Source: Serilophus lunatus (lineage: Eukaryota; Chordata; Aves; Passeriformes; Eurylaimidae). Taken from it: DNA of 64,000 bases. The notes under the pieces were generated by a model. The model was not told the origin of the DNA. It ran no database searches and was given only the letters and a program-made list of their open reading frames with translations. How positions within the stretch are numbered: position 1 is the stretch's first letter; each line of letters opens with the position of its first letter. This document shows, piece by piece, positions 1 through 12,006 of this stretch. The stretch covers positions 879,277-943,276 of the forward strand of contig VXBA01001192.1 in NCBI GenBank assembly GCA_013399895.1, in the 5' to 3' direction. The translations under genes and the position numbers were made by a program.

Positions 1-2518
1 CTTGAGGGGAAGGAGTGCATCACTAAAATGAAAGAAACTCCTACTGGATTGTGTTTGGAAGCCTGTGCTGCTGATCTTGTAAATGAGCTTTCTTTACAGC
101 TGTAAATGAGATAAGTTTATAAAGTGTAGTGTTCCCAACTGAAAGAGTAGCAAATGCCTTTTAAAATGTCATTTAGAAACCACATGCTGAAAAACAAGGG
201 AAATTATTAACAGTAATACAGCTTTGCAGTTATTTTAATCTTTTATAGTCTTAGAATCTTTTGCAGGTAGATTCCTGCAGGTGCATCTGTAAGGATTGAA
301 ATTGATATGCAATTACCATTCTGTGAGGGTTGGAGGGTAATTCCCAGTGCTGTTTTTTGCTTGTGTTGGTTTTCAAGCATGGTTTTCATACAGAAGGAGA
401 TTTTATTTATTATATGGTGGAAGTCCATATATGAAGACTTAATAGACTTTACCATGGCATATTCCAGTTTACTAGAGTTCTAAGTAAGAATTTAAGTATT
501 CAAATATTTTAAGCAGGTAGCAGATATACAGAAAACCTTAAAAACTCTGAGATATACATAGTTATAGAGGACTTCCTGGAATGATGGAGCTGAAATTAAA
601 TTTTGCCCTTATAATGAAATACACATAGTGTACATGATTCAGAATTTCCATCTATTGTTCAAAACTGCTTAAGGGAAATAAAAGAAATAATAAAAGGAAA
701 ATTATAAGGGAATGAAAGAAATAATTTTAAAAAAAACAAACAAACAAATGTGCACTTACATCTAGAACTTTTGAAAGAAGAAAAATGTTTGTCATCTGCT
801 TTGTACATTGCTTGTTTTCTCTGAATAAAACTCAGTTATGTGCATTTGTTGGATATACTGTGCATCACATGATGGTATTATAGATATATAGTTCAGTAAC
901 ATATGCAAGTGCACATTTTCAAGATTAAAGGTAGGCATTTAAAGCTTTTTAGTGATTGAAATATTAAGTTTAGAATCAGTCCTGCTCTTTTATGATTCAC
1001 TGCACTGTGCTTTCTGTTGCAGCATCCTGACTTCCTCAGGTATCACATTGTCTGTTATTGAGGCTGTTCTCACGATGCAGAATTAACACCACTCTGCAAG
1101 CAGAAGCTGTAGGCTTCTCTTTCTCCTCACTCATTCTGCTGTTCAATATTTCTGTCTGGGTTTTGCATGCTTTCTTGCAAAGCCCCGTGGCCTGCTCTCA
1201 GAAAAGACCTATTAAAGTAATCTTTTCAAATTTGTGACAAGTTACTCAGGAAATTGTCACCAGAGACTGAAGAACACGTGTATTTCCATAAACCAACAAG
1301 TGTTTTCCTTTCAGTGGTTTTCTTGACATCTAATATTACTTCCTCTTTTTTTTTTTTAAATCTTCATCAGTACTTTTTCTATTCCTTGACAATGCATCAT
1401 CTCAGCCTCCTTAGTTTAAAATAAAGCAAAGTACCTTTGTCCCATGTCCTCCTTATATAGCTTTGCACAGTATTTCCTTCCCTTATTTTATATGCATGCG
1501 CTTTCTCTGCTTCTGTTTCTGAAACCATGCTATATTACCTACATGCCTATCCTGCAGAGGTGCTCCTGTTACTGATGAGGCCACATATTATCATTGCTTT
1601 CTTAATCCTCAAACAATTAATATAGGATTAAAGGGAGCGCAGAATCCCCAAAAGGAAGTCAAGGATATTTTCTCTGTATTATTTATGGTTAGATATAAAT
1701 AATATTAGTTATACTGATTCTGTGTAAAAGACATTATTCCTTCTTTGAATTAATTAGCTAATGCAGAGCTGAAGGTTGTCCAGCAGACCCACAAAAGTGT
1801 TGCACCATCCTTCTTGAAATTAAAGAGCTGTGGAGGTAGGTAAACTGACATTTGTTTACAATAAGTGATCACTCTTATTTTAATACATCAAGCTGTCAGT
1901 TTCCTTTGAAAATAGCTGAGGTAATTCCAAAGGCAGCAATTAATTTCCTTCTTATTAATTGATGCATTGGTGACTATAGATTGTTAGCCAAGTAGAATAT
2001 TTATTATTCATTTTCAAACTTCCTGTTCAAATTATTTAAATTTGCTGTTGCAAGCTATGGAATGCCTGTTTGCATGCTTACCTCAAAAAGGCCAACTGTT
2101 AACTTCTTACATGAAGATACTTAAGCGTGGCAAAGTTGCATATACAGTTACACTGGATATTGCTGCTAATCTGGAGCACTTGTGCACTTGATCCATCTAC
2201 TTTTAATGGGTCGAATGGCTGAATCACATACACACTTTGTAACAGAAGTCTTAGAGGATCCAATTTTGAGTCTAAGTGCCTAAGACTGCTTATGAGAATG
2301 GTAAGGGAGAGCTTATGTTTTTAAATGGATTGAGGTTAATTTTCAGTCAGGTCATGGTTGTTGATTCTATTGAGGCCTATTGCCACCAGCAGAAGCTTTC
2401 CCATTCATGCATGGCATGAGAAATATCCAGATTTTCTCAAAGGATGTTAAAAGACTGTGCAATAATTGTAAGCTTTGGATCAGAGCTTGAATGTCTCTAG
2501 AACTGTGCCGTGTCTGAC

Positions 2519-2662
2519 CTTTCTTGACAGGACTCTTGGTAGTCCCTGCCTGGAGCAAAATGGTGGGTTTGAAGTCCTGGGAAACTGCAGGATGGTCCCT
2601 GTTTTCTGATTCGGGGAAATCAATGAGGGAGTGAGGAACACGAGAAGATTTGTTAACGTCAT
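2519..2662 (-). other. Weak candidate internal exon (minus strand), product unknown
   Basis: On the minus strand a pyrimidine-rich tract ending in CTCCTAG lies just before position 2662. It is followed by an open stretch that reaches an AAAG/GTCAG donor-like site at 2519/2518. The 144-bp interval would be a symmetric phase 1-1 exon. Its reading begins DDVNKSSRVPHSL and is less hydrophobic and less skewed than other chance frames nearby. The surrounding open frame runs 114 codons from 2711 to 2367. I do not recognise the protein. The donor has a poor +3 base, and no partner exon could be found. Chance is the more likely explanation. Confidence 0.13.
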
Positions 2663-5600
2663 CTAGGAGCAGTGAATAAAAAAGCAAGAGAAATTTAGTA
2701 GTTTCTTTCAAATAGCTGCTTTATGGTGAAAAGTAAGTGCACAGACTGGAAAGCCTGTAGTTCTTCGGTACAACAGAAAGTGTTAATGCTATTTTTTTTA
2801 CAAAGAGTGAGGCTTTTTTGTATCGTTGGCTATGTCAGAAAGGAGAGATTAACCTGAAGATATGCCTGAAAAAAATGGAGGCTACTCCTGCACTAGCTAC
2901 AAACACACACTTCTCTCCTTCCTTTAAGAGAAGCACTCTTAAAGGCACAAACCAAGTCTTTTATATGATTAACAGAATCCATTTTCAGGCCATCCCCTCG
3001 TTTCCATAGTCACATACTATGTGATACTTCAATCCCCAAGCAATTCACTGAAGTATGTGAAATTAATTTAATGAGCATCTTGCTCTCCTGTACTTCATTT
3101 CCCTACCAACAGGAAAGAATGTGCAAAATCATCTCTAATGCAGTTTTCTCCCTTGAAAAATAGATAGACCAGAAAAGGCAATGAAGACTTTGCTGGATCT
3201 ACTGATGGAATGTAACACTTAGATGGTGCTGCTGCATGGGGCAATGTGTAAAGCTCTAAGACAGAAACACAAGATAATTAAAAGTGGCAGAAGTGGTCCC
3301 TTGAGAGTATGCTGTTTAATTATCATCTTCCTATCATCATCATCTCATCTAATGGCTCACCAGCAGTCTCGCCTAAAGGTCTTCATATTGAGTATTGTGG
3401 TAATGTGCATGTCAGAATGCCAGCAATGAATTTTTGTAGCTAATTTAGAAGGCTCAGTACTTTGCAGCTTCAGTTCCAGGATGTTCTGCATAGGAAAAAG
3501 TCACTAGTCATTCACTTTTTAGAGGAAAACAAGACTAAACTTAGTAAATACTAGGAGTTCTTTGAAGAAAGAAGCCTCAGAAGAAAGAAAAAGAAAATAA
3601 ACAGGCACTGCACCCTAATTTATTTGCACATAGGATTGACAGGAAATCAACAATTGTTTGGAGCCTCGGTACTGATAGTTAAGAAGAAAGAGCCACTGTG
3701 GATGTTTATCTTCTTACATTTTCTTCTTGCATACAGTGTAATTTTGCTTTCATTGTGAGATTAATATGCCCTACATTTTTGGTTCAAATAGTTCACAAGC
3801 CAAGACAAAAAATCAATAATACATAAAAAAGATCAATAAAAAGTTTAAATAAACCACTTGTCAACAAAGACAAATATTAACTGATAGTTAATATAATGAA
3901 GGCAAAACTGCTTCCATTTCAATAGGACTTTCCAAATCAGTTTCTGTCATGTATTGCTGCTGATGAAAATCTGGCTTTACCACAAGGCTTTTGTGAGTTT
4001 AAAATTAACATTACAGACATGGATAAATAGAATTTTTCTTGTCATCTCCTGTGTATTTCAATAGACTGTCAGAATTTCCATCTTCTGATGCACCATCATG
4101 TCCAAAGGACAGTGGATGTAAGTATGTGGTAAGAATGGCCAAGTTCAATGAGCTCTTGATATTGCTTTGGATGGAAAATATTTTGCCACTGTGAGTCATA
4201 ACAATTCTCCCACTATCCTAAGGAGTCTTCTTGCTGGATAATAGAAACAAACAAAGGTGTATCATCTATTGAGACATTTAAATAAACAGTTATATTTTCA
4301 GAAGTTCTGAGTGTTTCCTGTGGATTTCATCCATGTGCCTAAATAAATGGATTTTTAAGACCCTAGTGTCTATAGCCCCTATGACAAATGAAAGAAATTG
4401 ACCACTTATTTCATCAGGCCAGTTTGAAAACTGGTTACCTTAGTAGACTAAGTAGGAGTTGAGCTCCTTTGGAAATATGTCCAATATGAGTAGTGAGTGG
4501 TCTGGAAAAATTGGCTCTGTTCAAATCTCTCTTTAATTTGTTGAAGTTTGGACCAGTTTTGGTTTTTTTTCAAATTTAAGAAATAGTTCTCAAACAGGAG
4601 TGGATGTTTTCTGTGTTGGTATTTAGTGAGTGAGTTGCAGTAGAAAAGATTGGGGGATCCCTAGTTATACACGTAAGTATTTAAACCATTGTCAGCAAAG
4701 TAACACTAATTCTAAAATTCAATCCATATTGGCAATCATTATAGAGTTTGTGTGAAGCAGTGTGCAGCTACATTTTCAAATTAAATAGGTAAGCTGCAGA
4801 CATTCTGTATGTTTTGTATTGATGGGGAGGTATGAAGGTCTGGTGATGGTGATTGCCATCTCAGAAAAAAACGCCTTTCAGGAGGATTTGAGGTTTCATT
4901 TTCTCCTCTGCAGAAACACTATTTTCCCGTGGCAAAGCATCTACACGTTCCAGTAAGTGGATGTTCCAAATTATGTCTTTACTACATGCCTGTTGCATTA
5001 GCACAGTCCCCTTGTCATTCATATCCCCGTAATGATCACTTCTGAAACATTTACACCCTGTGTTTGGCTGGCTGGTTGCTGCTTACTCAGTGGCAAGATT
5101 ATTGATTGCAAGTGCTTATTAAGAAAGTATGAAGCAATAAGCAGTGAGAGCTGTTGATAATTCAAAAGGTGAAGCTGGCAATTATACAGGGATCAGGAGG
5201 ATTATTATATACAGGGCCTAGAAAAATATGACTGATTTCTGTGGCACTGCTGTGATGACTGCTTGAAATAAAATGTATCATTACTGATTTCTTTTGTTGG
5301 GTTTTTTTTTACTGCGTTTTAAATCTACATATTTTTAACACAAACAGCCTATTCTACATTAGAGCTAGAATGTGATAGTATAACTTATTGGTTTATGATA
5401 TATCCCTCTGTTACAGTATTTTCATCTCTTGGTAGAGAATTTTTTTTTTATTCTACTGTTGCTATTTGAATGGTACACAAACCATACATTTGATTTTGAA
5501 TTTTGCCACTTATTCTGTTGCTGCTTTTATACTGCTTTTAGGGATTTTTCTTTTAATTATGACAAACAATGATGACTGATGGAATAAATTTAAAAAAAAG

Positions 5601-8570
5601 AAACATATTTTGTTTCCTTTCTTGTTTGACTTTTAGATATCCCATGAACTGAGCCTCATTTGAAATTTAAGAAGTAAAACAAACATACAAACAATAATTA
5701 ACTTAACAAAGTAATTTAAAATTGAATCAGTTTCTTTCAAGCTGCTTTCTCATAGTTGTTTGAGCTTTCATCAGAGCTTATCTGCAAATGTTAAATGTAT
5801 AGCCTTATTTTAGATCCTTTTTTTCTGCTATGAATAGTGCTGTTGTCTGGAGAGAACAGAAACATATTATAGTTAATAAATATATCCTAAATATACAGCT
5901 ACTTGTCCTTAATTTAAGGAGATTATGAAAATCAGGATTCAGATTTAAAACGAGTAACTATTTCTGGTGAATTTGACCCTTTCAAGGACAGCAGAAAGGA
6001 AGCATCTAATGTAGAGATTACTTGATATTGGATGGTCATGAGGAATCAACCAGTAAGACTTTCAGTGCTCATACAAGTCCACTGAAAATGTAGAGATATA
6101 CTAGTTTAACATTAATGGAAAATTGGCACTTTTTTAACTGCAATTTGTATAAAGAGGTAGAAGCCTTGAGAAGAGGCTATAATTCACCTGTGGAATAAAT
6201 TTGTATTGATGAGAAACTTGTTCCTAAATTACTCCTCTTATGTAATATAATTTGTGGGTGGCTCACATTAGGTCTACATGATTAATCCTTCTATTCAATC
6301 CTATGCTATTACTGGGACAAGGTAAGCTCCAATTTTGTGCAAATTTTTCAAATCCACATTTTTCGTACCCGAAAACTGCTGGTCTGTGTCATGATGGCAA
6401 CGAACAAATATACAAGGTGTGCCCTGGAAAAGCCAAGAAGCCTATGAATTCCTGAATACGTTTCCTCTCTCAGCCCTGCAGGAACAGATGGACTAGAGCA
6501 TACTAGACACCAGTAAGTCTATGAATAGCTGGGACAGGGCTTCACTCAAATAAAAGAAGAATGTATCATGAAAGACATGGTTAAAGCCTTCTTTCCAGGC
6601 CCCCACTACTGAGTTCTTCCATGGAGTCTACAAAGGAGTCACTTCTGATAAATAGTGTATTTAAATGCTTTAAGTGCCATAGCTACAAATAGACAGTAGA
6701 TAGGGCTAAAGAAATTAGTCTCTCACATGTGATCTTCAAACTAATTTCAGTATGTTGGGAGAGTATAGCATGTAGTACTGTTTTGAATCTTATTGCTTGG
6801 TAATTTCAGGGAATTGTTTGAATTTTAATTACTGACCAAAATTTGTTTGTTGTTTAACGTCTATTCTTGTCACTTTTCTCCATATATACCATACTTTTTT
6901 GCTTTATTCAGATACTTCAAGATCTAATTTGTTGCACTGTATCTGTGCTGAAATACAATAGGTTTGCACTTATTTTCCCCTGCCTGAAATTTTCAGAACT
7001 GTTGTCACTTTGTTTCAAATTCTCAATCTGCCAAGTTTCTTAGTTATAATTGTGATGCATAAAAGTGAAGTTGAAGCTAAGAAACACTTTGTCCTTTGTG
7101 GTATTTGAGCTTAATTACTTTTAGAAAGATTGTATTCTGAATTTCCAGATATGTTATCTGAATTTTCTTCAGCTTGCTCATGAGTGTCACTGACATATCA
7201 ATACATAAATAATAAATATTCCGAGTTAATTCTTGGAATTTTGTTGATAGACTGATGGAACAAGATAAAAGCAGTCTCAGTAAACCTGTGTTCTAGAGAT
7301 TGCTGTGGAACTACATTACATCTGAGGGAAAGTGACTTAGTGAATTTAGTAGTATTGTCTCACTGGTGGACAATGCTCCAAAGCTAGCTCTTGTGTGTTA
7401 CCTTTTCCTGGGAGCAATTCTTCCAGAAACAGTACAGAAGGGCCAAACATCATTTATATACAAGGTGTGAGTTGGTGCATGGGTGCTGATGTGAATTAGA
7501 GTGTTCTGAAGGTCTGAGACCTGGGATTTGAAAGCCTGTCTGAAGAATTTTGTTCTTAGCTATGCGCACAGGATGAAGTTTATGTCCCTCTGTAATGGCT
7601 TTTTCAGTAATTGTTGCTTATCAGCTGAAGTTTTAGCTTTTCAGATGCAATTTAGTTGCCACTGTTTTGAAACCTTTGTTACCTTTGAAACCTTTTGTGT
7701 GATTGTGGCTCTGGTGCTGGTCCGGACCATTATGCTGCTTGGTCCTTTGCTGCAGTTTATTGCCTGCTATTGTGGTACTAGTTGCTTGCTCGTATTGTGT
7801 GTACTAACAAGAGGAAGAGCTTCACAAGGACTCCCTATTTCCTTAGATCCCTGTGAAATTAAATGCTAGAAACCACTGGTTGTTCTTATTCCCATTACCC
7901 AGAGGAATTAGAAATTTGTTTCTCTTATTAGAAACATAAAAGTCACTGGATTCTTCACAGCTGTTGAAGAGGCAATGGCTATAGCTGTACAATGCTTAAA
8001 TAAGTGAACAGAATTTTACTGAGTCGTGTTATCCTTATCATGCTGACACTGCAAGGAGCCTGTCACACTCTGGATCACTTCTGGGAAAGATGCATCTTTG
8101 AGATATACAGAATGAAGCTTTCTCATACATTATTTTCCCATGTGTGACTTAAAAAAGTCCAAAGCTCAGTGACAAAAAGGAAGCTATTTAGAAAACTGAG
8201 GCTGTAGTTTCATGTTAATTCACTTAATCTATAGAAGTACAGCTTGTACTGAACATAGTGGTGCTGCACTGACTAATCTCATTTCCTTACCATGTTCTTG
8301 CATCTCTGTAGTGGCATCAAGGACAGATTTGATTGGAAACTCATTTGTCACAATTCATGTTGTGGACAAATGAATGCAAGTATGAATGAGGTCAGAAGGA
8401 AAATGTGGGCAGTCCTTTCTGATAAGAGCCTGCTCTTTACATGGAGGCATGTAACTGTAGAACTGTCTATTTAGTCACTGACACAAGTACTGTATTTGAA
8501 AAATTAGGTTATTGTTGAATGACTGTTCTTTTTTAGGAGCTTCCTATTTTAGTTTCTTTGTCATAAAATG

Positions 8571-8584
8571 AAAAAAAAAAAAAA
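8571..8584. repeat. A14 homopolymer
   Basis: An uninterrupted run of 14 adenines. No retrotransposed sequence is recognised upstream, so it is listed only as a low-complexity tract. Confidence 0.9.
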
Positions 8585-11312
8585 CTTACAGGGAACATTA
8601 ATTTTATTATGCTTAAAATTTTTGATTTTTTTTTTTACCTTGTCACTTGTTATCTTCAACAATATATACTTTCAATAATTAAAATCTCTAAAGGATGTAG
8701 TTTTAAATTTAGAGACAAATAAAGCGACTGATAGGACCCATTCAGGTGTGGTTAGGGGTAGAGGTGATAGAGAGGCAAGTCATATGTTGAGAAATATATT
8801 ATCTCTTTTTAATTTCCTTGAGTGAAAAGTTTCTATAATCTGTTGGGGTTTTTTTGGCAAGAGTGCTGTTAAAGGATTATGATTTTCAGTAATTTACATC
8901 TGAAAAGGTTCTTTGGGACATTATAAGGAATATGCAGACACGTAAATTGTGCTGCGTACACATCCTTTTCCCTTAGGTGTGTCTATTATCCTGGGATGAG
9001 TAGGTACTGTGTTCTGGGCAGCCAAGATATATATACTGTTCTGCATTGTACAGTGTTTCATACCAGTTTACAATATGATGTTTGCATATGCATGTATCAT
9101 TACCTTGGGTAGAACAGCTCTACTTGTGTAAGAACTGAAACAGAGAGGAATTTGGTTGTCAAGTTCAATTCTTGGAACCTGTGGACTTCAGTTCCTTTAG
9201 GTGCATCAAATACATACAAACATAGAAATTTAAAATACATACTAAATATATTAAATAATATATTTATTTAACTCTTGTTTTACTTCTCATCAGGCGGCAT
9301 ATTCGGCTACATAACATTCTTCTTTATTTTAACTGCATTTAACTAGCTCCCTTAGTTCTGTGTTGTTGTTCCTCCAGCACATTGGTTATGCCATTTCCAG
9401 ATCTTAAATAACTATATTAAATAACATCTGACATTATTAACACTAGTAACATAGTAACATTCCTAGCAAAAGCCAGAAAAGCTTTCCTCTTTTGAGAAAA
9501 AGTCCACTGCCTCAGCTTAGTTTATCACTTCCTGAATACTCAGTCTGTTGGAAAGCATAAAATCGGTTCCTAGAATTCATAAAACAATGAAGATAGTGGT
9601 AGGAGGTGGATTTCCTTTTTGCTCCAGAAAACCACAAAAAACCTGAAGCTTTTTTTTAGAAGCAGAATTACCAGATACTCAGGTGTTCTCTCTGTTGGAA
9701 AAACTACCATATACCTTTTATGAGTTACTTTTTCTGGTAGTTTCCACTCTTAATGTTCACCTATGAACAAGGTTTTCACATCCAGTATGATTCATATTAA
9801 TGCTAAAAAGAGGCAAGGATAATGGCATAAAAAATTTATGCAGTTGCATGGCTTATTATTGTTTGTAAAACTAATACACTGGGAGACTGTAAGCTACATA
9901 AAATATTACAAACACCCCACTCACTACATACTTTTTTGGGTGCAGAGTCTGGTCCTCTTATCACAGCAAAAAGCCTATTTAATCATTATTTGGGTGAACT
10001 TGACTTTTAGCCAAATCCAGACTGAGACCCACAAGCCAGAGGCCTGATCAATATCACACTAACTGCTCCATTAATCCTCTTTTGCTGCTATTTCCCTCTC
10101 ATCTTTCCAGGGCACTGTTGTTACCTCAGAGCAGATAATTGATATTTTTTTTTTTTAGGTAAAAAATGCGGCAGTTTTTCAATGATATTTCCCTCATACT
10201 CCTGTACTGCAGGTCCTTATAGTGATCTGACTGTTGGAGGAATCATAGTTATGTTAAGCCTAATACAAAAAGCCACTGCTGATGTAATCATGAAATAAGC
10301 CAAAGTGGCTTATACTTAGACCTTTTCACCTCAGATGTTGCAGTATGATAAGCAAACTTGCATGTTCGCATATGTGAGGAATTTTGCACAAATCACCTCC
10401 TATATAAAAGGCCTAATAAAATAAAAGGACTAGATAAAGAAAGTTGAGGCTGGAAGAGTTCTCAGATCTCATTGTATTCGTTATGATTTGTAAACTTTTG
10501 TAGATGACAGGAAGAGCCAATTATCACCACCCTGCTTTTCACCATGCTTGGCTATTGATGGGGAATTCAAGAATGTAGAAAACGCTTTTCCCTCACAGGA
10601 AATAAAACCACCTCTGCATTAGGAATTCTGATGATTTTCGATAATAATCGGCTCCCAGTAATTTCATCTGCCAGTTTGGAAATCGATATAATTTAGTCCT
10701 TAAACTAGCAGCAATTGTTTCCCAACGGCTATGATAGAGCCTAGATGGTTCAGGAATATGTGGTGGGAAAACTTATGTAGTCTTTCTCATGCAGACAGTG
10801 AAATGCATGCAGTTGCTTTATCTGTGTATGCTGTTTGCCCTCTTAGTGGCTGTTGCCCTAGGGATGTGTCAGCTCTTCAGTTATGGGCTTTTTGGCTTGG
10901 AAATTTCTGTTTGTCCAGTGTGGATTTGTCAGGCTTGTGGATAGCCCATAAAATTAACAACTACTGAGTCCTAAACAGTTTGATGTGTTCTGAGCATGGA
11001 TTTCTATGTGAAACGAAGGAGCTTGGCATCTTTCAGAAACGTCTGCAAAGAAGGAAGAAGCCCAGCAATGCCGGGGATGTTCCTGTCCCAAAAAATATGT
11101 AAAACAGCACAGTCAATGTTCAGAAAAATGACAGCTAACCTTTTAAAGTGGCAAGTCAGTTCCTGAATATGAGGAGAAACTAGAACTACGGTAGAGCATT
11201 GTTTGAGCAAAATATTTGCCATGGACTTTTACAAGCGATTTTAATACGTGTATTTATTGCGTGTGGTATTTTGAGCAATTGTAATATTATGGAATACTGA
11301 ATAAAAAATTTG

Positions 11313-11460
11313 CTAGATGCTAGGAGGGCCAGCTGTGACCTGGGGTGCATCAGGCACAGCTGGTCAAGGGAGTTGATTGTCCTTCACTACTCTACACTAG
11401 TGCAGCCCCACCTGGAGCACTGTGTTCAGTTTTAGGTGCCAAAATAAAAGAAAGATATAA
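11313..11460 (+). mobile_element. CR1 LINE fragment (ORF2 C-terminal coding region)
   Basis: About 150 bp match the part of avian CR1 ORF2 just after the reverse-transcriptase core. The order of words is diagnostic: CTAGGAGGGCC, GGGTGCATCAGGCACAG, then CCCACCTGGAGCACTGTGT, which corresponds to the CR1 'RPHLEYCVQ' segment. The fragment is 5'- and 3'-truncated and carries stops. It is old, with many substitutions. CR1 is the main non-LTR retrotransposon of birds. This copy cannot be active. Confidence 0.8.
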
Positions 11461-11705
11461 GTTCAGATACCAGATTCTGCTTCTGTGCAAAGTCCTTATG
11501 AATTATGTTCTTGTCACTAAGCCTTATTGAATTCAATAGATGTATTTCACATATTTACTGGTGTTCCTGAGGGAGAAAAATAATACATAGCTTATACAGT
11601 TGCAACATGGGCAAGAAATGTAAGAAAATGGGGAAGAGGGAAGTTTTTTGTTTCTTCTTAGCTCTACAGATGGACAAAATCAACTCTGTTCTAGCCGAAA
11701 CCAGG

Positions 11706-12006
11706 GCAATATCCAATCTAAATCTACCCTTTCCATTTACAACTGTCGCCCCTTGTCCTAGAGGCCTTGAGTAAAACTCTCTTCATCTTTCTGCAGTAAG
11801 GTCTCTGCAGAGCCTTTTATTCTCTAGGATGAACAATTCCAACTCTCTCAGCCTTTCTTCACAAGAGAGATGAGATATTCCATCCCTCTGACCACTTTTG
11901 TAGTTCGCATATGGACCTCCTCTAACAGGTCCATGTCTTGCACTGTGGACCTCAGAGCTGTGTGCAGTACTTTAGGTGCCACCTCATGAGAACAGAGTAG
12001 AGGAAG
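11706..12006 (-). mobile_element. CR1 LINE fragment, antisense
   Basis: Read on the plus strand, this carries the reverse complement of the CR1 ORF2 end. Landmarks are CAACTCTCTCAGCCTTTCTTC, CCATCCCTCTGACCA, AACAGGTCCATGTCTTGC and CTCATGAGAACAGAGTAGAGG, in the order expected for an inverted CR1. It contains short deletions and stops, so it is a dead copy. It lies 246 bp from the plus-oriented fragment and is a separate insertion. Confidence 0.85.

Larger units (their letters stand above)
1..11312. other. AT-rich unique sequence, no recognised gene or mobile element
   Basis: I see no CR1, LTR, tRNA or clear coding exon in these 11.3 kb. Open frames are short, AT-rich in codon content and scattered over both strands, as expected by chance. 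Simple runs include T12 at 1346-1357 and A14 at 8571-8584. A block at about 1740-2000 and another at about 5070-5260 are rich in TTAATTA/ATTGAT-type homeodomain-like words and look like possible conserved non-coding sequence. One weak candidate exon is listed separately. The stretch is compatible with a large intron or an intergenic desert. Confidence 0.6.

Noticed and set aside
7528..7869. 113-codon plus frame with hydrophobic, Cys-rich segments that look like membrane spans
   Set aside because: Hydrophobic stretches are expected from T-rich codons. No start context, splice sites or recognisable family.
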